From Burkholderiales bacterium (GTDB taxonomy: Bacteria > Pseudomonadota > Gammaproteobacteria > Burkholderiales > Burkholderiaceae), in the NCBI GenBank assembly GCA_947371645.1, contig CANBQJ010000014.1, positions 1-34,101 on the forward strand: a DNA stretch of 34,101 nt. The letters run 5' to 3'. Under the pieces are notes generated by a model. It saw only the letters and a program-made list of their open reading frames with translations, had not been told where the DNA came from and made no database searches. Of this stretch, positions 16,356-24,155 are shown one piece after another. Position 1 is the stretch's first letter, and the number at the start of each line of letters is the position of its first letter. A program made the translations under genes and the position numbers.

Positions 16356-17491
16356 TTGATGGCCACCTTCTTGCCGTCTTTGTAGGCATACAGCGTCATC
16401 GCCGGGTTCTTCAGCTCACCATTGGGCTCGAACGCCACCTTGGCGGTGATGCCCTGGTAGGCCGCATCGGCCAGCTTGGGGCCATAGACCTTCGGGTCCA
16501 CCGAATTGGCGCGCTTCATCGCGTCCACCAGCACCATCGTGGCGTCGTAGGTGTAGGGCGAATAGACCTGGAACTGGCCAGGGAACATGGCTTCGTAGCG
16601 CTGACGCCAGTCCTTGCCGGAGGGCAGCTTGTCCAGCGAAGCGCCACCCACCGCACACACCACATTGCCCAGCGTCTTGGCGCCGCTGGACAGCTCCATG
16701 AGCTTGTCGGTGCAGATGCCATCGCCGCCAAACAGGTAGGCCTTGGTGAGGCCCAGGTTCTGCATCTGGCGCAGCATGGGGCCGGCCTGCGGGTCCATGC
16801 CGCCAAAGAAGATGCCATCGGCCTTCTTGCTCTTGATGGCGGTGAGGATGGACATGAAGTCCACGGCCTTGTCGTTGGTGTACTGCTGGCTCACCACCTC
16901 CAGGCCCAGCTCTTTGGCCACCTTCTGGAAGACCTCGGCCACGCCTTTGCCATAGGCCGTGCGGTCATCGATGATCGCCACAGACTTGAGTTTGAGCGTG
17001 TCGTGGGCGTAGTGGGCCAGGCCCGCGCCCAGGGCGTTGTCGTTGGCCAGCAGGCGGAACACGTTCTTGTAGCCCAGCTGGGTCAGCTCGGGGTTGGTGG
17101 CCGAGGGCGTCACCATGGGCAGGCCGCAGGCGTTGTAGACCTTGGACGCGGGGATGGTAGTGCCGGAGTTGAGGTGCCCCACCACGCCATTGACCTTGGC
17201 GTCGCACAACTTTTGCGCGGCAGCTGTGCCTTGCTTGGGGTCGGCAGCGTCGTCTTCGGCCACCAGCTCGAAGGTCACCTTCTTGCCACCGATGGTCAGC
17301 GCCTGCTTGTTGAGGTCGGCCACGGCCATGCGGGCGCCGTTTTCGTTGTCGCGACCATAGTGGGCCTGCGGGCCCGACACGGGGCCCACATGCCCGATGC
17401 GCACGACGGTCTGGGCGTGCGCTGGCATGGCCGACATGGCCATCAAGGTGGCAGCACCCAGTGCGGCGGCGGTCAGAGGTGACTTGAACAT
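16352..17491 (-). CDS. Branched-chain amino acid-type ABC transporter substrate-binding protein (LivJ/LivK family)
   Basis: A 379-residue periplasmic binding protein of fold type I. The N-terminus is a signal peptide (MFKSPLTAAALG...MPAHA before QTVVRIGHVGP). Family hallmarks include GHVGPVSGPQAHYGRDNENGA, the VVGHLNSGTTIPAS ligand region and IIDDRTAYGKGVAEVF. It captures leucine, isoleucine, valine or a related ligand; the real ligand is not predictable. No permease or ATPase genes are adjacent, so it is an orphan receptor that presumably serves a transporter encoded elsewhere. The start at 17491 has AAGGA upstream and begins the signal peptide; the frame is open to 17527 without support. 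The transcript may read into the tRNA-Ser gene, which starts 35 bp after the stop. Confidence 0.92.
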   Translation of the reverse strand: MFKSPLTAAALGAATLMAMSAMPAHAQTVVRIGHVGPVSGPQAHYGRDNENGARMAVADLNKQALTIGGKKVTFELVAEDDAADPKQGTAAAQKLCDAKVNGVVGHLNSGTTIPASKVYNACGLPMVTPSATNPELTQLGYKNVFRLLANDNALGAGLAHYAHDTLKLKSVAIIDDRTAYGKGVAEVFQKVAKELGLEVVSQQYTNDKAVDFMSILTAIKSKKADGIFFGGMDPQAGPMLRQMQNLGLTKAYLFGGDGICTDKLMELSSGAKTLGNVVCAVGGASLDKLPSGKDWRQRYEAMFPGQFQVYSPYTYDATMVLVDAMKRANSVDPKVYGPKLADAAYQGITAKVAFEPNGELKNPAMTLYAYKDGKKVAIN

Positions 17492-17554
17492 GAACGTGAT
17501 TCCTTGACGAAGAGGGTGAACGGGCATGAAGCGGGCATGTGGCCGAGCTGGTGC

Positions 17555-18334
17555 TCAGCGCTGACGGACTTTGGCCATCTCTTGCGCCACCGCGCGGTTG
17601 ATGACGTCCTGCATGGTTTGTTTGAGCTCGTCGCGCAGGTCGCGCACCAGGGCATCGGTGTGGCGCTGCAGGATGGGCGTCATGGCTTCGCGCAAGCGGT
17701 AGTCGAGCATGCCGTCGATCTGCTTTTGCACCACGCCCAGCACGCGGTGCACCAGTTGCGACTCGCTGACTTCGGTGACTTCCTGAGGCCCAGCAGGGGC
17801 AGTTGCCTGCAGTGCACTGGGCACCGCGGCAGGTGCCGGCGGCGCGGCGCTCGCCAGGGGCGCCGCCGGCAGCGACACATCGGCAGGGCCGGCCGCCTTG
17901 GGCGGGGTCTCCAGCAGCGCACCAAGGTCAGGCAGGACCAACTGGGCCGTGGCTGGCTGAAGCGGCGCATCAAGCTGCCCGGGCAGTTCGACATTGGGCA
18001 TGGGCGCCCAGCGGCCATCGCGGGCAGAGCGCAGCGCACCCGACAGGTTGGCGCGGGCGGCGATCAGGTCCTGCGCGGACGGCACGGGTGCCAGGCCCCC
18101 GGGAGGCACAGCGGGGTGCGGCGCCACCGGCTGCCAGGCAGACTCTTCGGCGGCGGGCGGCGCGCCGAGCCCGCGCATCAGGTTGCGCGGCACGTCAATG
18201 GGTTCCATTGCAGGGGCGGGCATGGCCACCTGAGTGCCGTGATCTGCCACAGCGGCCACAGCGGCCGATTCAGGCTCGACAACTTCGGTGAGGGTGGGCA
18301 CATGGGCCGGTCTGGCCGGCGTCGGGCTGTTCAT
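17555..18334 (-). CDS. Hypothetical protein with Pro/Ala-rich body and helical C-terminus
   Basis: A 259-residue protein I cannot assign. Residues 1-175 are Ala/Pro-rich and probably disordered. Residues 185-259 look helical and conserved (SQLVHRVLGVVQKQIDGMLDYRLREAMTPILQRHTDALVRDLRDELKQTMQDVINRAV), which may form a coiled coil or oligomerisation segment. Its start overlaps the holC stop by ATGA, so it is translationally coupled to holC and belongs to the pepA-holC operon. The position suggests a link with DNA polymerase III chi or simply a shared transcript; no function is inferred. Codon use agrees with the neighbours. Confidence 0.8.
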   Translation of the reverse strand: MNSPTPARPAHVPTLTEVVEPESAAVAAVADHGTQVAMPAPAMEPIDVPRNLMRGLGAPPAAEESAWQPVAPHPAVPPGGLAPVPSAQDLIAARANLSGALRSARDGRWAPMPNVELPGQLDAPLQPATAQLVLPDLGALLETPPKAAGPADVSLPAAPLASAAPPAPAAVPSALQATAPAGPQEVTEVSESQLVHRVLGVVQKQIDGMLDYRLREAMTPILQRHTDALVRDLRDELKQTMQDVINRAVAQEMAKVRQR

Positions 18335-18786
18335 TCTTGGACCTCATGCGGGTGGACTTCCCACCCCATCGCTTCATAGGCTCGCCAGCGCTGGCGGCCA
18401 CGCTGTCGATCGTCGGGCTGCAGACTCACCACCTCGAAGAGGCGCTGGAAATGCGCCAGCCCTTCGGGCAAGGCATCCCCCAGGTTCACCAGCACCGCCG
18501 GGTGGCCAGGCGCGGACGCCGGCTGCGTGGTCAGCCACACGGGTGTGTCATGCAAGCGCGGTGCCACAGGCGCCTCGCCCACCAGGATGTGCGGCAAGAA
18601 CTCCTGCTCATCGAAGGTCCAGAGTTGGCGATCCAGCTCCTTGAGCTGCGATGCCTGGCCGGTGACCACCACCCGGGCGCCACTGCGGTAGGCCTTACGC
18701 AGCAAACGGCAGGCATAGGCCAGCTTGTCGCCCACGCCGTGGTGGAACTCAACCCGCCCCGAGGCCGCCCCTGCTGCTTCAGCCAT
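18331..18786 (-). CDS. holC: DNA polymerase III subunit chi
   Basis: A 151-residue HolC-family protein, close to the E. coli length of 147. The recognisable core is RVEFHHGVGDKLAYACRLLRKAYRSGARVVV followed by LKELDRQLWTFDEQEFLPHI, and the later PVWLTT and VLVNLGD segments. HolC joins the clamp-loader complex with psi and contacts single-strand binding protein. Its gene stands 15 bp after pepA on the same strand, the arrangement also seen in E. coli and many other proteobacteria. The stop overlaps the next gene by ATGA. Confidence 0.92.
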   Translation of the reverse strand: MAEAAGAASGRVEFHHGVGDKLAYACRLLRKAYRSGARVVVTGQASQLKELDRQLWTFDEQEFLPHILVGEAPVAPRLHDTPVWLTTQPASAPGHPAVLVNLGDALPEGLAHFQRLFEVVSLQPDDRQRGRQRWRAYEAMGWEVHPHEVQE

Positions 18787-18801
18787 GACCCGCGCCCCCG
18801 A

Positions 18802-20445
18802 TCAGGTCTTGGCCGGCGCCGCGACGCCTGGTGAGGCGGCGCGCTTGCGCACCGCCTTGACCGGTGCCGGTGTGGGCGCCAATGCCACCACCTTCTTGGC
18901 CGCTGGGTTCTTCCTGGTAACTGCCTTGCCCGCCTTCTTGTCGGCCTTGGCTGGCTGGATGGCCTGGGCCCCGGCTGCAGCCTGGTCCAGCAGGAAGCGC
19001 GTCAGCAGGCCCACCGGGCGACCGGTACCGCCCTTGGCGCCGCCCGACTTCCAGGCCGTGCCGGCGATGTCCAGGTGGGCCCAGCGGTAGGCCTTGGTGA
19101 ATTTGGCCAGGAAGCATGCGGCCGTGATGGCGCCACCTTCGCGGCCACCCACATTGCCCATGTCGGCAAAATTGCTCTTGAGCGAGTCGCCGTACTCTTC
19201 GTCGATGGGCATGCGCCAGGCGGTGTCGCCCGTGGCCTTGCCGGCGTCGAGCAGGGCCTGGGCCAGTTCGTCATCGGCACTGAACAGGCCGCTGTGGACG
19301 TGGCCCAGGGCCACCACACAGGCGCCCGTCAAGGTGGCGATGTCAATCACGGCGGCAGGCTTGAAACGCTCGGCATACGTCAGCGCATCACACAGGATCA
19401 GGCGGCCTTCGGCGTCGGTGTTGAGCACCTCGATGGTCTGGCCCGACATGCTGGTGACCACGTCGCCAGGCTTGGTGGAGCTGCCGCTGGGCATGTTCTC
19501 GGTCGTGGGGATGAGACCGATGACATTGAGCTTGGGCCGCAGGTCTGCCAGGGCGCGGAAGGTGCCCAGCACGCTGGCCGCCCCGCCCATGTCGAACTTC
19601 ATTTCGTCCATGCCCGCGCCGGGCTTGATGGAAATGCCACCTGTGTCAAAAGTGATGCCTTTGCCCACCAGCACGACTGGCGCCTGCGAAGCCGACCCGC
19701 CGTCGTAACGCATGACGATGAATTTGGGCGGCTGCGCCGAGCCGTTGGCCACGGACAGGAAAGAGCCCATGCCCAGCTTTTCCAGGGCCGGGCGATCCAG
19801 AACCTGAACAGCGATGTGCTTGTGGCTGCGGCCCAGGGCCTTGGCCTGTGCGGCCAGGTGGCTGGGGGTGCACAGGTTGCCGGGGCGGTTGCCCAGCTCG
19901 CGTGCCAGGGTGATGCCCTCGGCCAGGGCCTCGCCCTGGGCCAGGCCCAGCTTGGCGCCGGAGGCCGCTGCGGCCTGGCCCAACCAGCTGATTTTTTTCA
20001 AGGCACCGGGCTTGGGGGCGCTGGGCTTGGTGTCGCGGTAAACGTAGGTGGCATCGGCCACGGTGGTCACCAGGGTCTGGGCCAGCTCGCGGGCCAGGTC
20101 TTCACCCAGAGGCCAGCCATCGGCCAGCACGAAAGCGATGTGGGCACTGCCGGAATCCTTCAAGGCTGCAATGGCCTTGCCCACCGCAGCCTTGAAGCCC
20201 TTGGCGGATGCGTCGGAGGCCACCACGATCAGCGCGCGCGGCACACGCAGGCCAGCGGGGCGGTGCAGGAAGAGGCTGCGGCCGGCCTTGAGCGCCAGGT
20301 CGCCCGCCTTCGTGGCCTCAGTGACGACGGTCTGCAGGGCTGCAATGCCGGTGCTGGCCTGCTCGGGCGTGAGCACCAGCACCAGCGCATCGGCCGAAAA
20401 CGTAGACACGGCGGCAGCATCGGCTGCGACGAAGCGGTAATCCAT
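18802..20445 (-). CDS. pepA: Leucyl aminopeptidase with Lys/Ala-rich tail
   Basis: A 547-residue M17 aminopeptidase that removes N-terminal residues from peptides in the cytoplasm and needs two metal ions. The metal and catalytic residues are in place: Lys262 in VGKG, Asp267 in FDTGG, Asp285, and Asp344, Glu346 and Arg348 in NTDAEGR. All are eight residues earlier than in E. coli PepA. The enzyme body ends near residue 490 (LLTRFLLDQ). The last 50 or so residues are a basic Lys/Ala/Pro tail (KADKKAGKAVTRKNPAAKK and similar), which is not part of the M17 fold. In E. coli PepA also binds DNA. The start at 20445 (MDYRFVAAD) lies only 44 bp from the divergent lptF start. holC follows after 15 bp. 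Confidence 0.95.
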   Translation of the reverse strand: MDYRFVAADAAAVSTFSADALVLVLTPEQASTGIAALQTVVTEATKAGDLALKAGRSLFLHRPAGLRVPRALIVVASDASAKGFKAAVGKAIAALKDSGSAHIAFVLADGWPLGEDLARELAQTLVTTVADATYVYRDTKPSAPKPGALKKISWLGQAAAASGAKLGLAQGEALAEGITLARELGNRPGNLCTPSHLAAQAKALGRSHKHIAVQVLDRPALEKLGMGSFLSVANGSAQPPKFIVMRYDGGSASQAPVVLVGKGITFDTGGISIKPGAGMDEMKFDMGGAASVLGTFRALADLRPKLNVIGLIPTTENMPSGSSTKPGDVVTSMSGQTIEVLNTDAEGRLILCDALTYAERFKPAAVIDIATLTGACVVALGHVHSGLFSADDELAQALLDAGKATGDTAWRMPIDEEYGDSLKSNFADMGNVGGREGGAITAACFLAKFTKAYRWAHLDIAGTAWKSGGAKGGTGRPVGLLTRFLLDQAAAGAQAIQPAKADKKAGKAVTRKNPAAKKVVALAPTPAPVKAVRKRAASPGVAAPAKT

Positions 20446-20489
20446 GGGGTGGGGCGTCCATAATGGACGGCTTGAAATTGATGTGGCCA

Positions 20490-21587
20490 ATGTTATTCGA
20501 TTCCTCATTGCGCAGAGAGCTCTGGCGCAGCTTCATCGGCACCCTGGTCGTGCTCATGACCGTGGTGTTGACCATGGTGCTCATCCGCGTCCTGAGTCAG
20601 GCCACACGCGGGGCGTTCGCGCCTGCCGACGTGAGCCTGATCCTCAGCTACACCCTGGTGGGGCAACTGCCGGTGCTGATGGCCCTGGCGCTGTTCGTGT
20701 CCGTGGTCGCGGTGCTCAGCCGCCTGTGGCGCGAAAGCGAAATGGTGGTGTGGCAGGCCAGCGGCGCCAGCCAGATGAACTTCATCACGCCGCTGCTGCG
20801 CATGGCCTGGCCGGTGATCGCGCTGGTGGCCCTGTGCACGCTGGTGGCCAGGCCCTGGGCCCAGACCCAGGCCATGGTGCTGAAGGTGCAGTACGACCGC
20901 CGCTCCGACATGGCGCGGGTGGCGCCGGGGCAGTTCCAGAGTTCGGCCGACGGCAAGCGCGTTTTCTTCATCGACAGCACCAGCGACGCCCAGAAAACCG
21001 GGCGCAATGTCTTCATGGTCATGACCGACAACGGGCGTGAATCCGTGGTCACGGCCAAGGAAGGCCGCGTCGAGATCGACAAAGGGCAGCGCTACCTGCT
21101 GCTCGACCAGGGTGAGCGTGTGCAGACCGACCTGCTCACCGGCGCCAAGACCTTGTCGTCGTTCATGCAGGCCAGGCTGCTGCTGGGCGAGGCCCCCGAC
21201 CCCAGCCGCGTCAATGTGGACCTGCGCGCCACCAGCACTCCCGCGCTGCTCCTGCGCACCGAGCGTGAAGCGCGCGGAGAGCTGGTCTGGCGTGTCGGGC
21301 TGATCTGGGCTTGCCTGAACATGGTGTTGTCGGGCCTGAGCCTGGCCTCGGGCAATGCCCGCAGGCACAGCAGCTGGAACCTGGTCAACGCGCTGCTGCT
21401 CTTCGTCGTGTATTTCAACCTGATCAACCTCAGCCAGAACTGGGTGGCGCGCGGCAAGATGTCCTGGCCTGTGTCGCTGTGGCTGATCCACGGCATGCTG
21501 ACCCTGGGAGCGCTCACGGTGATCTGGTGGCGCGATGGCAAGCCCATGCCCGCCCGCCTGCGTGCTGCCTCGGGTGCCCCCGCATGA
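20490..21587 (+). CDS. lptF: LPS export ABC transporter permease LptF
   Basis: A 365-residue inner-membrane protein of the LptB2FG complex that extracts lipopolysaccharide and passes it to LptC and LptA. It begins MLFDSSLRRELWRSFIGT, the standard LptF start. It has three N-terminal transmembrane helices, a periplasmic beta-jellyroll (about residues 120-265, with RSDMARVAPGQFQSS and VFFIDS) and three C-terminal helices. An in-frame ATG at 20463 would add nine residues. No clear Shine-Dalgarno is visible for either; 20490 was chosen by family alignment. It overlaps lptG by ATGA. Divergent pepA starts 44 bp upstream, so the promoters of both genes are packed into this gap or into coding sequence. 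Confidence 0.93.
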   Translation: MLFDSSLRRELWRSFIGTLVVLMTVVLTMVLIRVLSQATRGAFAPADVSLILSYTLVGQLPVLMALALFVSVVAVLSRLWRESEMVVWQASGASQMNFITPLLRMAWPVIALVALCTLVARPWAQTQAMVLKVQYDRRSDMARVAPGQFQSSADGKRVFFIDSTSDAQKTGRNVFMVMTDNGRESVVTAKEGRVEIDKGQRYLLLDQGERVQTDLLTGAKTLSSFMQARLLLGEAPDPSRVNVDLRATSTPALLLRTEREARGELVWRVGLIWACLNMVLSGLSLASGNARRHSSWNLVNALLLFVVYFNLINLSQNWVARGKMSWPVSLWLIHGMLTLGALTVIWWRDGKPMPARLRAASGAPA

Positions 21588-22738
21588 AAACCGTCCGCCG
21601 ACTGATCTTCCGAACGATCGCCATGCACGTGGGCCTGGTGGGCCTGGCCTTTGCGGCGCTGTCGCTGTTCATCGACCTGGTGGACGAGGTCCAGAACGTG
21701 GGGCGCAACGGCTACCAGCTGATGAGCGCCCTCGTGACCTGCCTGTTGTTGCAGGGTTCGCACGTGTATGACCTCTTCCCCATCGCCTTGCTGATCGGCA
21801 GCATCCTGGCGATGTCGCGGCTGGCACAGAGTTCCGAGTTCACCATCTTGCGCACAGCTGGCTTGGGCCCCGGACGGGCGCTGATGTTGCTGACCACCAT
21901 CGGCGCCATCGCCGCCTGCCTGATCGTGGTGGTGGGCAACTGGTACATGCCGTGGTCCGAGCGGCAACTCAACCTGCACCGGGCGCAGTTTGGCAGCCAG
22001 AAGGGCCTGGACCTGGCCAAGGGCGGCACCTGGCTGCGCGAACGCCGCACGCTGCCAGACGGGCAGGCCCAGATCGTGACGGTCAACGTCGGTGCTGCCG
22101 AAAGCACCGGACTGTTCCGCGCCGTGCGCATCTTCGAATTCGACACGCGTGGGCACCTGATGAGCCGCATTGCTGCGCAGAAGGCCGTCATCCAGGACCT
22201 CGGCCCGGCCGGCACCATCTGGCGGCTGGAGGGTGCCGTGCGCACCGTCTGGCACCCGCACCAGGACATCGACAGCGAGGCCGTGATGGCCGGCCAGCAG
22301 CTGATCGACGAGCAGCACCCGGACAGCCTGCAGTGGCACAGCAGCCTCACACAGCAGCTGGTGTCGGCCTCTGTGCTGCCACCCGAGACCATGTCCACCG
22401 TGGCGCTGTGGCGCTACACCCAGCACCTGGCCAACAACGCCCAGGCCGCCCAACGCTACGAGATCGCGTTCTGGAACAAGTCGCTGTACCCCCTCGTGTG
22501 CTTCGTGATGGTGGCCCTGGCCCTGCCCTTTGCCTACCTGCATGCCCGCAGCGGCGGCATGAACCTCAAGATCTTTGGCGGCATCATGCTGGGCATCAGC
22601 TTCGTGCTGGCCAACCACATCTCCAGCCACCTGGGCCTGCTGCACCAGTGGGAGCCCTGGCTGGCTGCATCGGCCCCCAGCGTGTTCTACCTGCTGCTGT
22701 CCATGGGGGCCTTCGTCTGGCTGGTGCGTTACCGCTGA
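21584..22738 (+). CDS. lptG: LPS export ABC transporter permease LptG
   Basis: A 384-residue partner of LptF in the LPS extractor. The N-terminus MKTVRRLIFRTIAMHVGLVGLAF, followed by ALSLFIDLVDEV and a second helix with VYDLFPIALLIGSILAMSRLAQSSEFTILRTAGLG, is typical of LptG. It includes the coupling helix region that contacts LptB. A periplasmic jellyroll follows at about 120-290, then three helices ending in VFYLLLSMGAFVWLVRYR. It starts inside the lptF stop (ATGA), so translation is coupled and the two subunits are made in equal amounts. Confidence 0.93.
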   Translation: MKTVRRLIFRTIAMHVGLVGLAFAALSLFIDLVDEVQNVGRNGYQLMSALVTCLLLQGSHVYDLFPIALLIGSILAMSRLAQSSEFTILRTAGLGPGRALMLLTTIGAIAACLIVVVGNWYMPWSERQLNLHRAQFGSQKGLDLAKGGTWLRERRTLPDGQAQIVTVNVGAAESTGLFRAVRIFEFDTRGHLMSRIAAQKAVIQDLGPAGTIWRLEGAVRTVWHPHQDIDSEAVMAGQQLIDEQHPDSLQWHSSLTQQLVSASVLPPETMSTVALWRYTQHLANNAQAAQRYEIAFWNKSLYPLVCFVMVALALPFAYLHARSGGMNLKIFGGIMLGISFVLANHISSHLGLLHQWEPWLAASAPSVFYLLLSMGAFVWLVRYR

Positions 22739-22747
22739 AGGATTTCC

Positions 22748-23170
22748 ATGACCGACACCACCGGCATCCTGCTGTTCGCCCACGGCGCCCGTGACCCGGC
22801 CTGGGCCCGCCCTTTTGAAGCCGTGGCCGCAGCCTTGCGTTCGCGCGCGGCCAAGCCCGAACACGTGGCCCTGGCCTTCCTGGAGTTCATGCAGCCTGGC
22901 CTGGTGGACGCGGGCACCCACCTCACCCATGCCGGTTGCCAGGCCGTGACCGTGGTGCCGCTGTTCCTGGGTGCGGGCGGCCATGTGCGCAAAGACCTGC
23001 CCCTCTTGCTGGACCAGTTGCGCGCCTTGCACCCGCAGGTGCACTGGGCACTGGCCCCCGCGGTGGGCGAATCCGAATTGTTGGTGCAAGCCATGGCCGA
23101 CATCGCCTGGCTGGCCGCATCCACCCCCGCAGCCCCCGCGCCACCCCCCCTGCAGGAGCCACGCGCATGA
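22748..23170 (+). CDS. CbiX-type sirohydrochlorin chelatase-like protein
   Basis: A 140-residue short chelatase of the CbiX(S)/SirB family. It has the expected metal-binding histidines: His12 in FAHGARDP and His79 in FLGAGGHVRKDLP. CbiX(S) proteins insert cobalt or iron into sirohydrochlorin; siroheme is the cofactor of sulfite and nitrite reductases. The C-terminus ends in an Ala/Pro-rich stretch. It begins 9 bp after lptG and overlaps the CysB-type regulator by ATGA. The coupling with a sulfur-assimilation regulator favours siroheme synthesis (iron) over cobalamin, but this is inference. Confidence 0.85.
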   Translation: MTDTTGILLFAHGARDPAWARPFEAVAAALRSRAAKPEHVALAFLEFMQPGLVDAGTHLTHAGCQAVTVVPLFLGAGGHVRKDLPLLLDQLRALHPQVHWALAPAVGESELLVQAMADIAWLAASTPAAPAPPPLQEPRA

Positions 23171-24144
23171 ACCTGCACCAGTTCAAGTTCGTCAACGAGG
23201 CGGCCAAGCGCAACCTCAACCTGACCGAAACCGCCAAGGCCCTGCACACCTCGCAGCCTGGCATCTCCAAGGCCATCCTGGAGCTGGAAGAAGAGCTGGG
23301 CGTGGACATCTTCGTGCGCCACGGCAAGCGGCTCAAACGCGTGACCGAGCCTGGCCTGCAGGTGCTGGCGTCCATCGACGTGATCCTGCGCGAGCTGGGC
23401 AACCTCAAGCGCATCGGCGAGGAGTACGCCATGCAAGACGCCGGCACCCTGTCGATCGCCACCACGCACACGCAAGCGCGCTATGTGCTGCCCGAACCCA
23501 TCGCAGCGCTGCGCCGCAAGTACCCCAAAGTGTCGATCAGCCTGCACCAGGGCAGCCCCCAGCAGGTGGCCCAGATGGTGATGGACGAGACCGCCGACAT
23601 CGGCATGGCCACCGAGGCCCTGGCCGACATCCCCGGCCTGGTCACCCTGCCCTGCTACGAATGGCAGCACGTGCTGGTGATGCCGCCCAACCACCCGCTC
23701 ACGCTGGTGCCGCGCATCACGCTGGAGCAACTCGCCGCCGAGCCCCTCATCTCTTACCACCCGGCCTTCACGGGCCGCAAAAGCATCGACCAGGCCTTTG
23801 CCCAGCGCGGCCTGACGCCCCATGTGGTGATGGAGGCCATCGACGCCGACGTGATCAAGACCTATGCGCGCTTGGGGCTGGGCCTGGGCGTGGTGGCCGA
23901 GATGGCCGTGCGCGACGACCCGCTGGCCAACACCCCCAACGGTGACCTGGTGTCGCGGCCGGTGGGCCACCTGTTTGGTGCCAACCTGGCGCGTGTGGCC
24001 TTCAAGCGGGGTGCCTACCTGCGGCAGTTCGTCCTGACCTTTGCGGAACTGGTGTCAGACCGGCTGAACCGGCAGTCCATCCTGCAGGCGATCCAGTCAA
24101 CCGGCTCAGCGACCAAGGTGGACGAGGGCGACTACGGGATGTGA
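23167..24144 (+). CDS. cysB: CysB-family LysR transcription regulator
   Basis: A 325-residue LysR-type regulator. The winged helix-turn-helix occupies residues 1-60 (NLTETAKALHTSQPGISKAILELEEELGVDIFVR). The effector domain contains TTHTQARYVLP with Thr100, Thr102 and Gln103, the same numbers as the ligand-contacting residues of enterobacterial CysB. It also has the family's SISLHQGSPQQV and FKRGAYLRQFVLTFAEL blocks. CysB activates sulfate transport and cysteine genes with N-acetylserine as inducer; Cbl has the same architecture, so CysB or Cbl cannot be fully separated. Its start overlaps the chelatase stop. It converges with the FimV-like gene, with only 11 bp between stops. Confidence 0.9.
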   Translation: MNLHQFKFVNEAAKRNLNLTETAKALHTSQPGISKAILELEEELGVDIFVRHGKRLKRVTEPGLQVLASIDVILRELGNLKRIGEEYAMQDAGTLSIATTHTQARYVLPEPIAALRRKYPKVSISLHQGSPQQVAQMVMDETADIGMATEALADIPGLVTLPCYEWQHVLVMPPNHPLTLVPRITLEQLAAEPLISYHPAFTGRKSIDQAFAQRGLTPHVVMEAIDADVIKTYARLGLGLGVVAEMAVRDDPLANTPNGDLVSRPVGHLFGANLARVAFKRGAYLRQFVLTFAELVSDRLNRQSILQAIQSTGSATKVDEGDYGM

Positions 24145-24155
24145 GCGAGGCGGGC

